Assembly (NCBI GenBank): GCA_963788975.1
Contig: CAWBIJ010000004.1
Span: forward strand, 62,001 to 126,000
DNA length: 64,000 nucleotides
Source of the DNA: VRUE01 sp963788975
GTDB taxonomy: Bacteria > Actinomycetota > Thermoleophilia > Solirubrobacterales > 70-9
Direction of reading: 5' to 3'
Each line of letters begins with the position of its first letter. Position 1 is the stretch's first letter. Positions 42,499-50,297 of this stretch are shown piece after piece. The notes beneath the pieces are model-generated. The model worked only from the letters and a program-made list of their open reading frames with translations. It made no database searches and was not told the DNA's origin. Position numbers and translations under genes: made by a program.

Positions 42499-43583
42499 GC
42501 GTCCGAGGGGCCGATCACGGTCGCCGAGTGGCCCAGCTCCCGCACCAGGGTCGCCGCGCGCTCCGCCTGCTCGCGGCCGGCGACCCAGAGCGAGACGGCG
42601 CCCGAACGCATGTCGGGGGCCGGGTGCAGGGCCATGTCCTCGATGTTGACACCCGCCTCGCCCAGCGCCAGCGCCAGCTCGGCGACGATGCCGGGACGGT
42701 TGACGACGACGACGCGGAGCTCATGCAGCAGCCCGCCGGCGAGGTCGGCCTCGAGTAGGTTGCGCCTGGCATCCCCCGCCGCCTCGTGCCAGGCGGCGAT
42801 GGCCTCCCGGTCACCGCTGCGGATCAGCTCCGCGGCCTGGCGCAGACGCTCGCCGGCATCCTCGATCGCATCCGCCACCGCGTCGCTGTTGGTTAAGAAG
42901 ATGTCGCTCCAGATCGCCGGGTTGGCGCCGGCGACGCGGGTCGTATCGCGAAAGCTCGGCCCGACCTCGGGCATCCGCTCCGAGTCGCGGGTCAGCTCGG
43001 CAGCCGCCTGGCCGACCAGCACGTTGGCGACAACGTGCGGCAGGTGGCTGACCGTCGCCATCAGGCGGTCGTGGGTCTCGGCGGCGATCGCCTGCGGCCT
43101 CGCGCCGAGGTCGGAGACCGCCCGCTGCAGCTTGTCGTAGAGCACGCCGCCAGACCGCTCGGTCGGAGTCAGGTACCAGCGCGCGCCCTGGAAGAGGTCG
43201 GCGCGAGCGTTTTCCACCCCGGACGTCTCCGCTCCGGCAAGGGGATGGCCGCCGATAAAGCGCTCATCGCTGCCCAGGGCGGCGACGATCTCGCGCTTGG
43301 TCGAACCGACGTCGGTAACGACGGCGTCGGGGCCGCAGGCCTCGAGCGCAGCACGCGCCAGCGACGGCAGCGCCGCCACGGGAGCGGCGCAGAAGATCAC
43401 CTCGGCCGCCTCGCAGGCCTCGCCGGGCGTACTCGCACTGCGATCGAGGGCACCCGACTCGACCGCCCGCGCAAGGGTCGCTGGGTCGGGGTCGAAGCCG
43501 ACCACCTCGCCACTTTCGTGGCGCCGCGCCGCCAGCCCGATCGAGCCGCCGATCAGGCCGACCCCGAGGACGGTGATTCTCAT
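42495..43583 (-). CDS. tyrA: Prephenate dehydrogenase with C-terminal ACT domain
   Basis: TyrA converts prephenate to 4-hydroxyphenylpyruvate for tyrosine. The 362-aa protein from ATG 43583 has the NAD(P) motif VLGVGLIGGSIG, VTDVGSTKREIV, GGHPLAGAETSGVENA, and SHLPHVVANVLV. A C-terminal ACT-type domain (about residues 285-350, LRVVVVNRPGIVAELALALGEAGVNIEDM) suggests feedback control by an amino acid. The open frame extends far upstream but that overlaps aroF in another frame. It overlaps aroF by 4 nt. Confidence 0.94.
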   Translation of the reverse strand: MRITVLGVGLIGGSIGLAARRHESGEVVGFDPDPATLARAVESGALDRSASTPGEACEAAEVIFCAAPVAALPSLARAALEACGPDAVVTDVGSTKREIVAALGSDERFIGGHPLAGAETSGVENARADLFQGARWYLTPTERSGGVLYDKLQRAVSDLGARPQAIAAETHDRLMATVSHLPHVVANVLVGQAAAELTRDSERMPEVGPSFRDTTRVAGANPAIWSDIFLTNSDAVADAIEDAGERLRQAAELIRSGDREAIAAWHEAAGDARRNLLEADLAGGLLHELRVVVVNRPGIVAELALALGEAGVNIEDMALHPAPDMRSGAVSLWVAGREQAERAATLVRELGHSATVIGPSDA

Positions 43584-44683
43584 TCGCCGCGCCGCGCCCG
43601 CACGGCCGAAGCGCACTGCTCGAGCACCCGCACCGTCTCGTCCCAGTCCATGCAGGAATCGGTGATCGACTGCCCGTAGGTGAGCTCGGCAATGTCGCCG
43701 AGATCCTGGCGCCCCTCGACCAGGAACGACTCGAGCATGACGCCGACGATGCGGCTGTTGCCGTCGGCGACCTGGTCGGCGACGTGACCGGCGGCCAGCA
43801 CCTGCAGCGCCGGATCCTTCTTGCTGTTGTCGTGCGAAGCGTCGACAACGACGCGCTCCGGGAGCCCGGCCTCGCCTAGTCTCGCCAGCGCCTCGGCGAC
43901 GCCCTCGAGGTCGTAGTTGGGGGCCTCCCTGCCGCCGCGCAAGATGATGTGGCCGTCGGGGTTGCCCGTCGTGTAGAGCACGGCCGGGTTGCCGCCGTCG
44001 TCGATGCCGGCGAAGGCGTGCGGCACGGCCGCAGCGCGCACAGCGTCGACGGCGACCTGGATGTCGCCGTCGGTGCGGTTCTTGAACCCGATCGGCATCG
44101 AGAGGCCGGAGCCGAGCTGCCGGTGGATCTGGCTCTCGGTGGTGCGCGCCCCGATTGCTCCCCAGGAGACCGTGTCGGCGATGTACTGGGGCGTGATCGG
44201 GTCGAGGAACTCGCAGCCGACCGGCAGGCCGAGGTCGAGCACCTGCAGAAGCAGCGCCCGCGCCATCCGCAAGCCCGCGTTGACATCGCCGGAGCCGTCG
44301 AGGTGGGGGTCGTTGATCAGGCCCTTCCAGCCCGTCGTCGTGCGCGGCTTCTCGAAGTAGACGCGCATCACCACCAGCAGCTCGTCGCCGAATTCCCGGG
44401 CCGCCTCGGCGAGGTTGCCGGCGTACTCGAGCGCCGCGACCGGGTCGTGGACGCTGCACGGCCCGACCACGACCATCACCCGGTCGTCGGCTCCGTCGAG
44501 AACGTTCCCAACTTCCCCGCGGCCCCTGACAACGGCCTTTTCGCGTACCTCGCCCAGCGGCAGCTCCTCAAGCAGCGTCGTCGGCGAGACGAGCTCCTCG
44601 ACTCGCTCGATTCGCTGGTCGCGAACGCGATCCCGAGTCTTTCCCTGCATCCCGATCATCATTTTGCCTTCACCGCCCTCCAT
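43580..44683 (-). CDS. aroF: 3-deoxy-7-phosphoheptulonate (DAHP) synthase, class I (AroF/G/H type)
   Basis: This enzyme commits carbon to the shikimate pathway from PEP and erythrose 4-phosphate. Motifs: VVVGPCSVHDPVAALEYA, VMRVYFEKPRTTTGWKGLINDPHL, GCEFLDPITPQYIADTVSWGAIGARTTESQ, GFKNRTDGD, DASHDNSKKDP, and GQSITDSCMDWDETVRVLEQCA. The likely start is ATG 44683 (367 aa); ATG at 44662 or 44650 is possible. It heads aroF-tyrA-aroA-cmk-der. A structured 250-bp region lies upstream. Confidence 0.94.
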   Translation of the reverse strand: MEGGEGKMMIGMQGKTRDRVRDQRIERVEELVSPTTLLEELPLGEVREKAVVRGRGEVGNVLDGADDRVMVVVGPCSVHDPVAALEYAGNLAEAAREFGDELLVVMRVYFEKPRTTTGWKGLINDPHLDGSGDVNAGLRMARALLLQVLDLGLPVGCEFLDPITPQYIADTVSWGAIGARTTESQIHRQLGSGLSMPIGFKNRTDGDIQVAVDAVRAAAVPHAFAGIDDGGNPAVLYTTGNPDGHIILRGGREAPNYDLEGVAEALARLGEAGLPERVVVDASHDNSKKDPALQVLAAGHVADQVADGNSRIVGVMLESFLVEGRQDLGDIAELTYGQSITDSCMDWDETVRVLEQCASAVRARRGE

Positions 44684-44745
44684 GCTCAAAAATCCTACTT
44701 CGGGTATGCCCCATCGCACAAACGTCCAAGCGAAGAGACGAGGAT

Positions 44746-44800
44746 GTCCGGCGCCCGGCCGAGAAAACTTGAGGTGCGGCAGCACGCCGCGAGGCCGGAC
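44746..44800. promoter_or_regulatory. Structured leader upstream of aroF
   Basis: GTCCGGCGCCCGGCC (44746-44760) pairs partly with GGCCGGAC (44793-44800), enclosing a 5-bp hairpin GCGGC-agcac-GCCGC (44776-44790). It lies 60-120 nt upstream of the aroF start within the 250-bp gap to hisC. Either an attenuator-like leader or the terminator of hisC is possible. No T-box or leader peptide rich in aromatic codons was recognised. Confidence 0.35.
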
Positions 44801-44933
44801 GCCTAGCTAAATCGCCAATAGGACTCAGAGGCACGCGCGAGCCCGCCCGAGTGGGCGGCGGAGGTGTTCGGCGTGGTGACTCGAGTCATCCCGTCCTTTG
44901 TAGCAGGACAGGCTGGCGGCGGCAACTTGGGCG

Positions 44934-46025
44934 CTAGATCAGTTCGGCGATCGCGGCGAGGAAGCGGTCGTTCTCGGCCGCCGTCCCATAGGTGACGCGA
45001 ATGTGGCCGGGGTCGCCAAGGGGACTGCCCGGGCGGACGGCGATCGAGCGCTCGGCGAGGCCAGCGACGACCTCACCCTCGTCGGCGTCGCCGAGGTCGA
45101 TCCAGGAGAAGTTGGCCTGGGTCGCGGCGGTGCGCAAACCGATCTCGCGCAGCCCCTCCTCGACCCGAATCCGCTCGGCAACCGTGCTCTCCACCCGGCG
45201 GGCGACGTCGTCCTGGTGCAGGATCGCCTCGGCGGCGGCGGCCTGGGCAAGTGCGTTGACGCTGAACGGCTGCCGCACGGCGTCGACCGCCGCGCGGAAC
45301 TTGGCGGAGCCGACCGCGTAGCCGACCCGCAGGCCGGCGAGGCCGTAGCACTTGCTGAACGTGCGCAGGACCACCAGATTGGGAAACTCGGCCAGCAGGT
45401 CGATGCCGGCGTCGGCGTCCTCGACGGTCTGGAACTCGACGTAGGCCTCGTCGAGCGCAATCGTCACGTGCGCCGGGACCCGCTCGCAGAAGGCCGCGAT
45501 CTCGGCAGTTGGGAGGTGGGTGCCGGTCGGGTTGTTGGGATTGCAGACGACGACGAGCTGGGTCGCCGCGGTCACCTCTGCAGCCATCGCGTCGAGGTCG
45601 TGGACGTCGCCGGCGGCGAGTGGGACGCGGATCTCGCGCGCCTCGGTCAGCGCCGCCAGGTACGGGTACATCGAGAAGGACGGCCAGGCGTAGACGATCT
45701 CGGAGCCGGGCTCGCAGAGCGCCTCGGCGGCGGCGAGGAGGATCTCGCAGGAGCCGTTGCCGACCGCGATCCGGCCAGGCTCTGTCTCGTGGCGCTCGGC
45801 GATGCGCTCGCGTAGCAGGGTCGCGTCGGGGTCTGGGTAGCGGTTCATCGCCGCGGCAGCGGCCTGGATCGTTGCGACCACCTCCGGGTGGGGCGGGAAC
45901 GGCGACTCGTTGGAGGCGAGCTGGGCGATCTCGCCTGCAGCGATCGCCTCTGGCGCCTGCCCAGTCGGCACGCCAGCTTTGTAGCCCGGGATGCGGGCGA
46001 GCTTCTCAGCGAAGGTGACGGTCAC
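44934..46025 (-). CDS. hisC: Histidinol-phosphate/aromatic aminotransferase (HisC family)
   Basis: This 363-aa fold-type I PLP enzyme has IAVGNGSCEILLAAAEAL, VVVCNPNNPTGTHLPT, LDEAYVEF and the PLP-lysine segment TFSKCYGLAGLRVGY. HisC acts in histidine synthesis, but its place between chorismate mutase and DAHP synthase/TyrA suggests it serves as the tyrosine/phenylalanine transaminase (inference). GTG 46023-46025 is the start. A hairpin (46038-46070) separates it from aroH. Confidence 0.9.
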   Translation of the reverse strand: MTVTFAEKLARIPGYKAGVPTGQAPEAIAAGEIAQLASNESPFPPHPEVVATIQAAAAAMNRYPDPDATLLRERIAERHETEPGRIAVGNGSCEILLAAAEALCEPGSEIVYAWPSFSMYPYLAALTEAREIRVPLAAGDVHDLDAMAAEVTAATQLVVVCNPNNPTGTHLPTAEIAAFCERVPAHVTIALDEAYVEFQTVEDADAGIDLLAEFPNLVVLRTFSKCYGLAGLRVGYAVGSAKFRAAVDAVRQPFSVNALAQAAAAEAILHQDDVARRVESTVAERIRVEEGLREIGLRTAATQANFSWIDLGDADEGEVVAGLAERSIAVRPGSPLGDPGHIRVTYGTAAENDRFLAAIAELI

Positions 46026-46037
46026 CCGCAGGAGTTT

Positions 46038-46070
46038 GAAGGATTGTCCACGCGCGGGTGGAGATCCTTC
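46038..46070. terminator. Hairpin between aroH and hisC
   Basis: GAAGGAT...ATCCTTC (7 bp) and CCAC...GTGG form an interrupted stem-loop 11 nt after the aroH stop and 12 nt before the hisC start. It may reduce read-through from aroH into hisC or occlude hisC initiation. Confidence 0.4.
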
Positions 46071-46080
46071 ATCGGAACGG

Positions 46081-46461
46081 CTACTGCGCCGCGTGTAGGT
46101 CGGAGCGGAGCTCCTGCGTGTCTCCTAAATAGGTGTGGGCCGGGGTGTGGCCGACAGGTGCGTAGTAGTGGACCATCGCCCGGATCACCCGAGGCATCGC
46201 ACCCGGGACGTCGATCTCGCGGGCGCAGATCAGCGGCACCGACTCCAGCCCGACGTTGCGGGCCGCCACGGCCGGGAACTCGGCGTCGAGGTCCTGGGTC
46301 GTAGTGAACATGCAGCTGACCATTGCCTCCGGCCCGAGCTCGTTGCGGCTGAGCAGCTCACGCAGCAGCGCCTCGGTGGCGGCGACGATCGCCTCCGCCT
46401 CGTTGGCCTCCGCTTGAACGGCGCCGCGAACGGCGAACAGTCGTTCCTCGTCCTCGCTCAT
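46081..46461 (-). CDS. aroH: Chorismate mutase, AroH class
   Basis: This 126-aa protein resembles the monofunctional AroH (Bacillus-type) trimeric mutase: FAVRGAVQAEANEAEAIVAATEALLREL, RNELGPEAMVSCMFTTTQDLDAEFPAVAAR, VPLICAREIDVPGAMPRVIRAMVHY and HTYLGDTQELRSDL. Conserved active-site Arg in VRGA and Glu in LICAREI are present. It makes prephenate for TyrA in the same neighbourhood. ATG 46461 is preferred to the start at 46479. Confidence 0.93.
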   Translation of the reverse strand: MSEDEERLFAVRGAVQAEANEAEAIVAATEALLRELLSRNELGPEAMVSCMFTTTQDLDAEFPAVAARNVGLESVPLICAREIDVPGAMPRVIRAMVHYYAPVGHTPAHTYLGDTQELRSDLHAAQ

Positions 46462-46480
46462 TCCCACCCCTCGGTCCACC

Positions 46481-47176
46481 TCACGGGGCTACATCCTTCC
46501 AGAGGCTGGCGATCTCGTCGTCGGAGAGGCGACGCGCCTCTCCCGCGGCCAACCCACCGAGGACGATCGGGCCGAAGCGAACCCGGCGCAAAGCGACCAC
46601 CTCGTTGCCGACCGCCTCGGCCATCCGCCGCACCTGGCGGTTGCGTCCCTCGCGCAGGACGATCTCGACCTCGCGCTCGCCGCGCCGGCTCACTTCGGCC
46701 GGCGCGGTGGGACCGTCGTCGAGCTTGACTCCGCGTCGCAGCTGCTCCAGATCGCGGTCCGAGGACGGCCGACGCAACTCGACCCGGTAGGCCTTCGGCA
46801 CTTCGTAGCGCGGATGGGTGAGCTGGTTGGCCAGCTCACCGTCGTTGGTCAGCAGCAAGAGCCCGGTCGAATCGGCGTCTAGCCGCCCGACTGGATACAG
46901 CCGAGCCTCAGTGCGAACCAGCTCGACCACCGCCGGCCGACTCCCCGGCTCCCGCGCCGTCGACACCACCCCAGCAGGCTTGTTCACCACCCAAACCTCC
47001 CGCGCCTCCGTCCCAACGGGGCTGCCATCCACTCGAACGTCGTCGCCAGCGCCAACGTCCCGAGCCGGATCGGTAACGACCTTCCCGACAACGGTGACCC
47101 GGCCTGAGGCAATGATGCTCTCTGCTTGACGGCGGGAGGCAACGCCTCCGTGGGCCAGGAACTTAGAGAGACGCAA
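46481..47176 (-). CDS. rluB: 23S rRNA pseudouridine synthase, RsuA/RluB family
   Basis: The 231-aa protein has an S4 domain (MRLSKFLAHGGVASRRQAESII) and the pseudouridine synthase catalytic motif VGRLDADSTGLLLLTND (Asp), then EGRNRQVRRMAEAVG. RluB modifies U2605-equivalent in 23S rRNA. The start is TTG at 47174-47176, which lies inside the left arm of a 25-bp perfect inverted repeat. The order scpA-scpB-rluB-...-cmk-der is conserved. Confidence 0.94.
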   Translation of the reverse strand: MRLSKFLAHGGVASRRQAESIIASGRVTVVGKVVTDPARDVGAGDDVRVDGSPVGTEAREVWVVNKPAGVVSTAREPGSRPAVVELVRTEARLYPVGRLDADSTGLLLLTNDGELANQLTHPRYEVPKAYRVELRRPSSDRDLEQLRRGVKLDDGPTAPAEVSRRGEREVEIVLREGRNRQVRRMAEAVGNEVVALRRVRFGPIVLGGLAAGEARRLSDDEIASLWKDVAP

Positions 47177-47282
47177 GGACCAACCCCGGCGCAGCCTCCC
47201 TACGGCACCGCGGAGTGATTCTTGCCCCGAAGGGGCAGCAAATTGGGTTCAGGCGGAGCCGGGGTTGGTCCTTGCGTCTCTC
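47166..47282. repeat. Large inverted repeat over the rluB start
   Basis: Arms 47166-47190 and 47258-47282 are perfectly complementary over 25 bp. A 6-bp hairpin TGCCCC-GAA-GGGGCA (47223-47237) lies in the loop. The left arm includes the first codons of rluB, and its start region would be sequestered in the stem in RNA. The right arm ends 6 bp before the last bases of scpB (stop at 47288). This fills the whole scpB-rluB gap. Confidence 0.82.
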
Positions 47283-47287
47283 GACGA

Positions 47288-47860
47288 TCACGGCTCGGCC
47301 CGTTGCTCTCCCGCCTTTAGCAGCCGCTCGCGCAGCTCGCGCTCGTCATCGGGCGTCGGATCGAACCGCGACGGATCAGGCAGCTGGTCCAACCCGGCGA
47401 GCCCAAAGAGCCGCTCGAACAGCTCCGTCGTCTTGAAGATCGCGGCGCCGAAGCGCGAGCGCCCCGACTCTTCGATCAGGCCGCGCTCGGCCAGCGTCTG
47501 CACCGCCGACTCCGAGGAGACGCCGCGGATCCGCGCCACCTCCGGCCGCGAGACCGGCTGCAGGTAGGCGACGATCGCCAGCGTCTCGGCCTGGGCTTGG
47601 GTCAGCGGCGGGGTGCGCGGCTTGGCGAGCAACCGCCGTGCCGCCTCCTCGCTAGCGGGATCGCTGGCCAGCGAGAAGCCGCCGGCGACCTCGCGCAGGA
47701 CCACACCCCGCTTGCCCTCGCCGAGGTCCTCGCGCAGCAGGTCGATCGCCTCGGCGACCTGCCCCTCCTTCGCCTCGGTCGCCTCCGCCAGGTCGGCGAG
47801 AGAGACCGGCTGCGGCGAGAGGAAGAGCAGCGCCTCGACCGTCCGCGCCAGGTCGTTCAC
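47288..47860 (-). CDS. scpB: Condensin subunit ScpB
   Basis: ScpB dimers bind ScpA (kleisin) and regulate the SMC ring. The 190-aa protein has the winged-helix segments VEALLFLSPQPVSLADLAEA, VAGGFSLASDP, TQAQAETLAIVAYLQPVSRPEVARIRGVSS and IFKTTELFERLFGL. The start is GTG at 47860. A partial inverted repeat TTCGCGC/GCGCGAA lies at 47872-47895 in the 67-bp scpA-scpB gap. Its SMC partner in this genome appears hinge-less. Confidence 0.94.
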   Translation of the reverse strand: MNDLARTVEALLFLSPQPVSLADLAEATEAKEGQVAEAIDLLREDLGEGKRGVVLREVAGGFSLASDPASEEAARRLLAKPRTPPLTQAQAETLAIVAYLQPVSRPEVARIRGVSSESAVQTLAERGLIEESGRSRFGAAIFKTTELFERLFGLAGLDQLPDPSRFDPTPDDERELRERLLKAGEQRAEP

Positions 47861-47927
47861 GAGACACCCTTTTCGCGCTTCGCTCGCGGCGCGAAGAACC
47901 AGAGATGCACGCTTGCTCGCTCCGCGC

Positions 47928-48647
47928 TCATGCCTTCCGGATCTCGATCGGGCCCAACGGCTTGGACTGCTCCCACGTGACCTCCCCCTTGCGGTAGAGC
48001 TCGAGCAGCGCGAACAGGGTCACCGCTTGGGTGAGCCGATCCTCGCTGCCGAACTGCTCGTCGAAATCGATGCTCGGGCGCCCGGCCAGCGCGTCGCGCA
48101 GCGCGCTCAGCCGTTTTTCCAGCGAGACGGTCGGGCGGATGTGCCCGAGGTTGAGCTCGGGCGGCGTCGTCAGCAGGTCGCCGAGAGCGACGCCAAGCCG
48201 TTCCGGGTCATATGCGGCGGTGGCGGCCTCGAGGGCGACGCGGCGCAGCTCGGGAGGCAGCGGTGCAGCTCGGTAGAGGTGGCCTCGCTCGGCCTCGAAG
48301 CGCTCGGTCAGCACCGCCGCCGCGTCGCGATAGCGGCGGTACTCGAGCAGGCGGGCGAGCAGCTCCTCGACCGCCTCCTCGGGCGTCGCCTCCTCCAAGC
48401 CCTCATCGGCGCCGGGCAGGAGCAGGCGGGACTTCAGCTCCAGGAGGGCGGCGATCAGGACGAGGAACTCGGTCGCCACCTCCAGCTCGAGCTCGTCCTC
48501 GCGCTCGAGGTGCTCGACATAGGCGACCACGACCTCGCCCAGCTCGACCTCGAGCAGGCTCACCTCCTCACGCAGCACGACCGCCATCAGCAGGTCGAAC
48601 GGCCCGGCGAAGACGTCGAGGTCGAGATCCAGCTCGGCGACGGTCAC
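47928..48647 (-). CDS. scpA: Condensin kleisin subunit ScpA
   Basis: ScpA bridges the SMC heads. The 239-aa protein has the N-terminal LDVFAGPFDLLMAVVLREEVSLLEVELGEVV, then EFLVLIAALLELKSRLLLPG, and a C-terminal winged helix (DRLTQAVTLFALLELYRKGEVTWEQSKPLGPI). Both SMC-binding ends look complete, so the bridging function is probably retained. The start is GTG 48647. Confidence 0.94.
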   Translation of the reverse strand: MTVAELDLDLDVFAGPFDLLMAVVLREEVSLLEVELGEVVVAYVEHLEREDELELEVATEFLVLIAALLELKSRLLLPGADEGLEEATPEEAVEELLARLLEYRRYRDAAAVLTERFEAERGHLYRAAPLPPELRRVALEAATAAYDPERLGVALGDLLTTPPELNLGHIRPTVSLEKRLSALRDALAGRPSIDFDEQFGSEDRLTQAVTLFALLELYRKGEVTWEQSKPLGPIEIRKA

Positions 48648-48679
48648 GGGTGCACCGTAACGCCCAAGCGGGATGGCGA

Positions 48680-49675
48680 CTAGGAGGGACCGATGCCCAT
48701 TCGGTCCCGGACCTCGACGAGTGTCGGGGCCGCGATCGCGCGCGCCTTCTCGGCGCCGGCGGCGAGCGTCGCCTCCAGCGCCGCCTCGTCCGGGCGCAGC
48801 TCCGCGTAGCGCTCGCGGACCGGGGCAAGGAAGTCGACCACCATCTCGGCCACCGCCTTCTTGAAGTCGCCGTAGCCGGCGCCCTCGAACTCGCGCTCGA
48901 CCTCCGCCGGCTCGACCCCCCGGGCGGCGGCGTAGACGTCGATCAGGTTCGTGATCCCAGCCTTATCCTCGCCGCGGCGCACCTCCCGCCCGGAGTCGGT
49001 GACGGCGCTGCCCAGCTTCTTGCGGATCGCCTCCGGCTCGTCGAGGACGAGGACAGTGCCCTGCTCGGTGCCGCCCGTCGTCGACATCTTCCGCTCCGGC
49101 TCCTGCAAGTCCATGATCCGGGCGCCGACCTCCGGGATGCGGTACTCGGGCACGACCAGGGTCTCGCCGAAGCGCTCGTTGAAGCGGCGGGCGATCTCCC
49201 GCATCAGCTCAACGTGCTGGCGCTGGTCGTCCCCAACCGGCACCTCGGTCGCCTTGTAGGCAAGCACGTCGGCGGCCATCAGCACCGGGTAAAAGAAGAG
49301 AGCGGCAGGGACGAGCTCGCGCTGCTTGGCCGACTTGTCCTTGAACTGGTGCATGCGGTTGAGGTCGCCGTGGGCGGTGACCGCGGAGAGCAGCCAGGTC
49401 AGCTCCGTGTGCTCGCGCACGTCGGATTGGCGAAAGAGGATGCAGCGCTCGGGGTCGAGGCCGGCGGCGAGCAGGATCGCTGTCGTGTCGTAGAGCCGCT
49501 CGCGCAGCTCGGCCGGGTCGTAAGGAACCGAGATCGCGTGCAGGTCGACGATGCAGAAGATCGCCGGGTCGCCGCGATCCTGACCCTCGACGTACTGGCG
49601 GATCGCACCGATGTAGTTGCCCAGGTGCTTGCGGCCGGTCGGCTGGATGCCTGAAAAGACGATCGGGGCGGGCAT
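48680..49675 (-). CDS. trpS: Tryptophanyl-tRNA synthetase
   Basis: The 331-aa class I synthetase has FSGIQPTGRKHLGNYIGAI (HIGH-like motif), NFR-type recognition in VDLHAISVPYDPAELRE, and the KMSKS-loop variant ERKMSTTGGTEQGTV. It is the first gene of the trpS-scpA-scpB run. ATG at 49675 is immediately followed upstream by the ORF6N gene stop (49678). Confidence 0.95.
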   Translation of the reverse strand: MPAPIVFSGIQPTGRKHLGNYIGAIRQYVEGQDRGDPAIFCIVDLHAISVPYDPAELRERLYDTTAILLAAGLDPERCILFRQSDVREHTELTWLLSAVTAHGDLNRMHQFKDKSAKQRELVPAALFFYPVLMAADVLAYKATEVPVGDDQRQHVELMREIARRFNERFGETLVVPEYRIPEVGARIMDLQEPERKMSTTGGTEQGTVLVLDEPEAIRKKLGSAVTDSGREVRRGEDKAGITNLIDVYAAARGVEPAEVEREFEGAGYGDFKKAVAEMVVDFLAPVRERYAELRPDEAALEATLAAGAEKARAIAAPTLVEVRDRMGIGPS

Positions 49676-49677
49676 CG

Positions 49678-50253
49678 CTACTTCTTGCCGTTCTCTGGAG
49701 GACTGAATCCGAGCGGATGCTTTCGCTTGGGTGGCACAGGAGTAGCCAGCTGCCTTAGGGCTTTGAAGATCGCCACCAGATGTTTCTCATGCTCTCCAAG
49801 CTTTCCAGCTGTCCTTGCCTCTAGATCATCGATTCGCGTCTCAAGCGCTTTGTAGTTGGTTGCGGCGCGACGCATCTCTACGAAGGCCCGCATGATTGCG
49901 ATGTTCGCGGCTACCGCCCTACCGCTGCGAAGAACACTCGAAAGCATCGCGACCCCTTGCTCGGTAAAGACATAAGGGGGATAGCGACGACCCCCGTGCC
50001 CACTCGAGATGCCAATTTGGCTTCTCAAATCTGCATATTCGTCTTTTGTGAGCTGAAACATGAAGTCAGAGGGGAAACGCTCTTCGTTACGGCGAACTGC
50101 TCTAGTCAACGCGCCCGTCTCGACCCCATACAGCTCGGCGAGATCCTGATCGAGCATTACCTGGTGTTCTCTGATCACCAAAATCCTGGCCTGAACCGCG
50201 GCGACTGGGACAACTGCGAGGTCGGAACTCTTTGTCTGCGCTTTGGGCGGCAT
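49678..50253 (-). CDS. ORF6N-domain DNA-binding protein
   Basis: ORF6N (KilA-N-related) domains are frequent in phage and mobile-element proteins. The 191-aa protein (ATG 50253; ATG/GTG at 50286 gives 202 aa) shows ILVIREHQVMLDQDLAELYGVETGALTRAVRRN, FPSDFMFQLTKDEY, YPPYVFTEQGVAMLSSVL, then a coiled-coil region. Its base composition is lower in GC than its neighbours and no phage genes flank it, so it looks like an isolated acquired gene. A DNA-binding regulatory role is inferred. Confidence 0.85.
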   Translation of the reverse strand: MPPKAQTKSSDLAVVPVAAVQARILVIREHQVMLDQDLAELYGVETGALTRAVRRNEERFPSDFMFQLTKDEYADLRSQIGISSGHGGRRYPPYVFTEQGVAMLSSVLRSGRAVAANIAIMRAFVEMRRAATNYKALETRIDDLEARTAGKLGEHEKHLVAIFKALRQLATPVPPKRKHPLGFSPPENGKK

Positions 50254-50297
50254 CTCAGCAAGAGTGGCAAGCGAACCGGCGGACATTGGGCGGCAGC

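Noticed and set aside
43584..44459. Upstream extension of the tyrA reading frame to 654 aa
   Set aside because: This part overlaps DAHP synthase in another frame and is Arg/Pro/Gly-rich nonsense. TyrA homology begins at ATG 43583.
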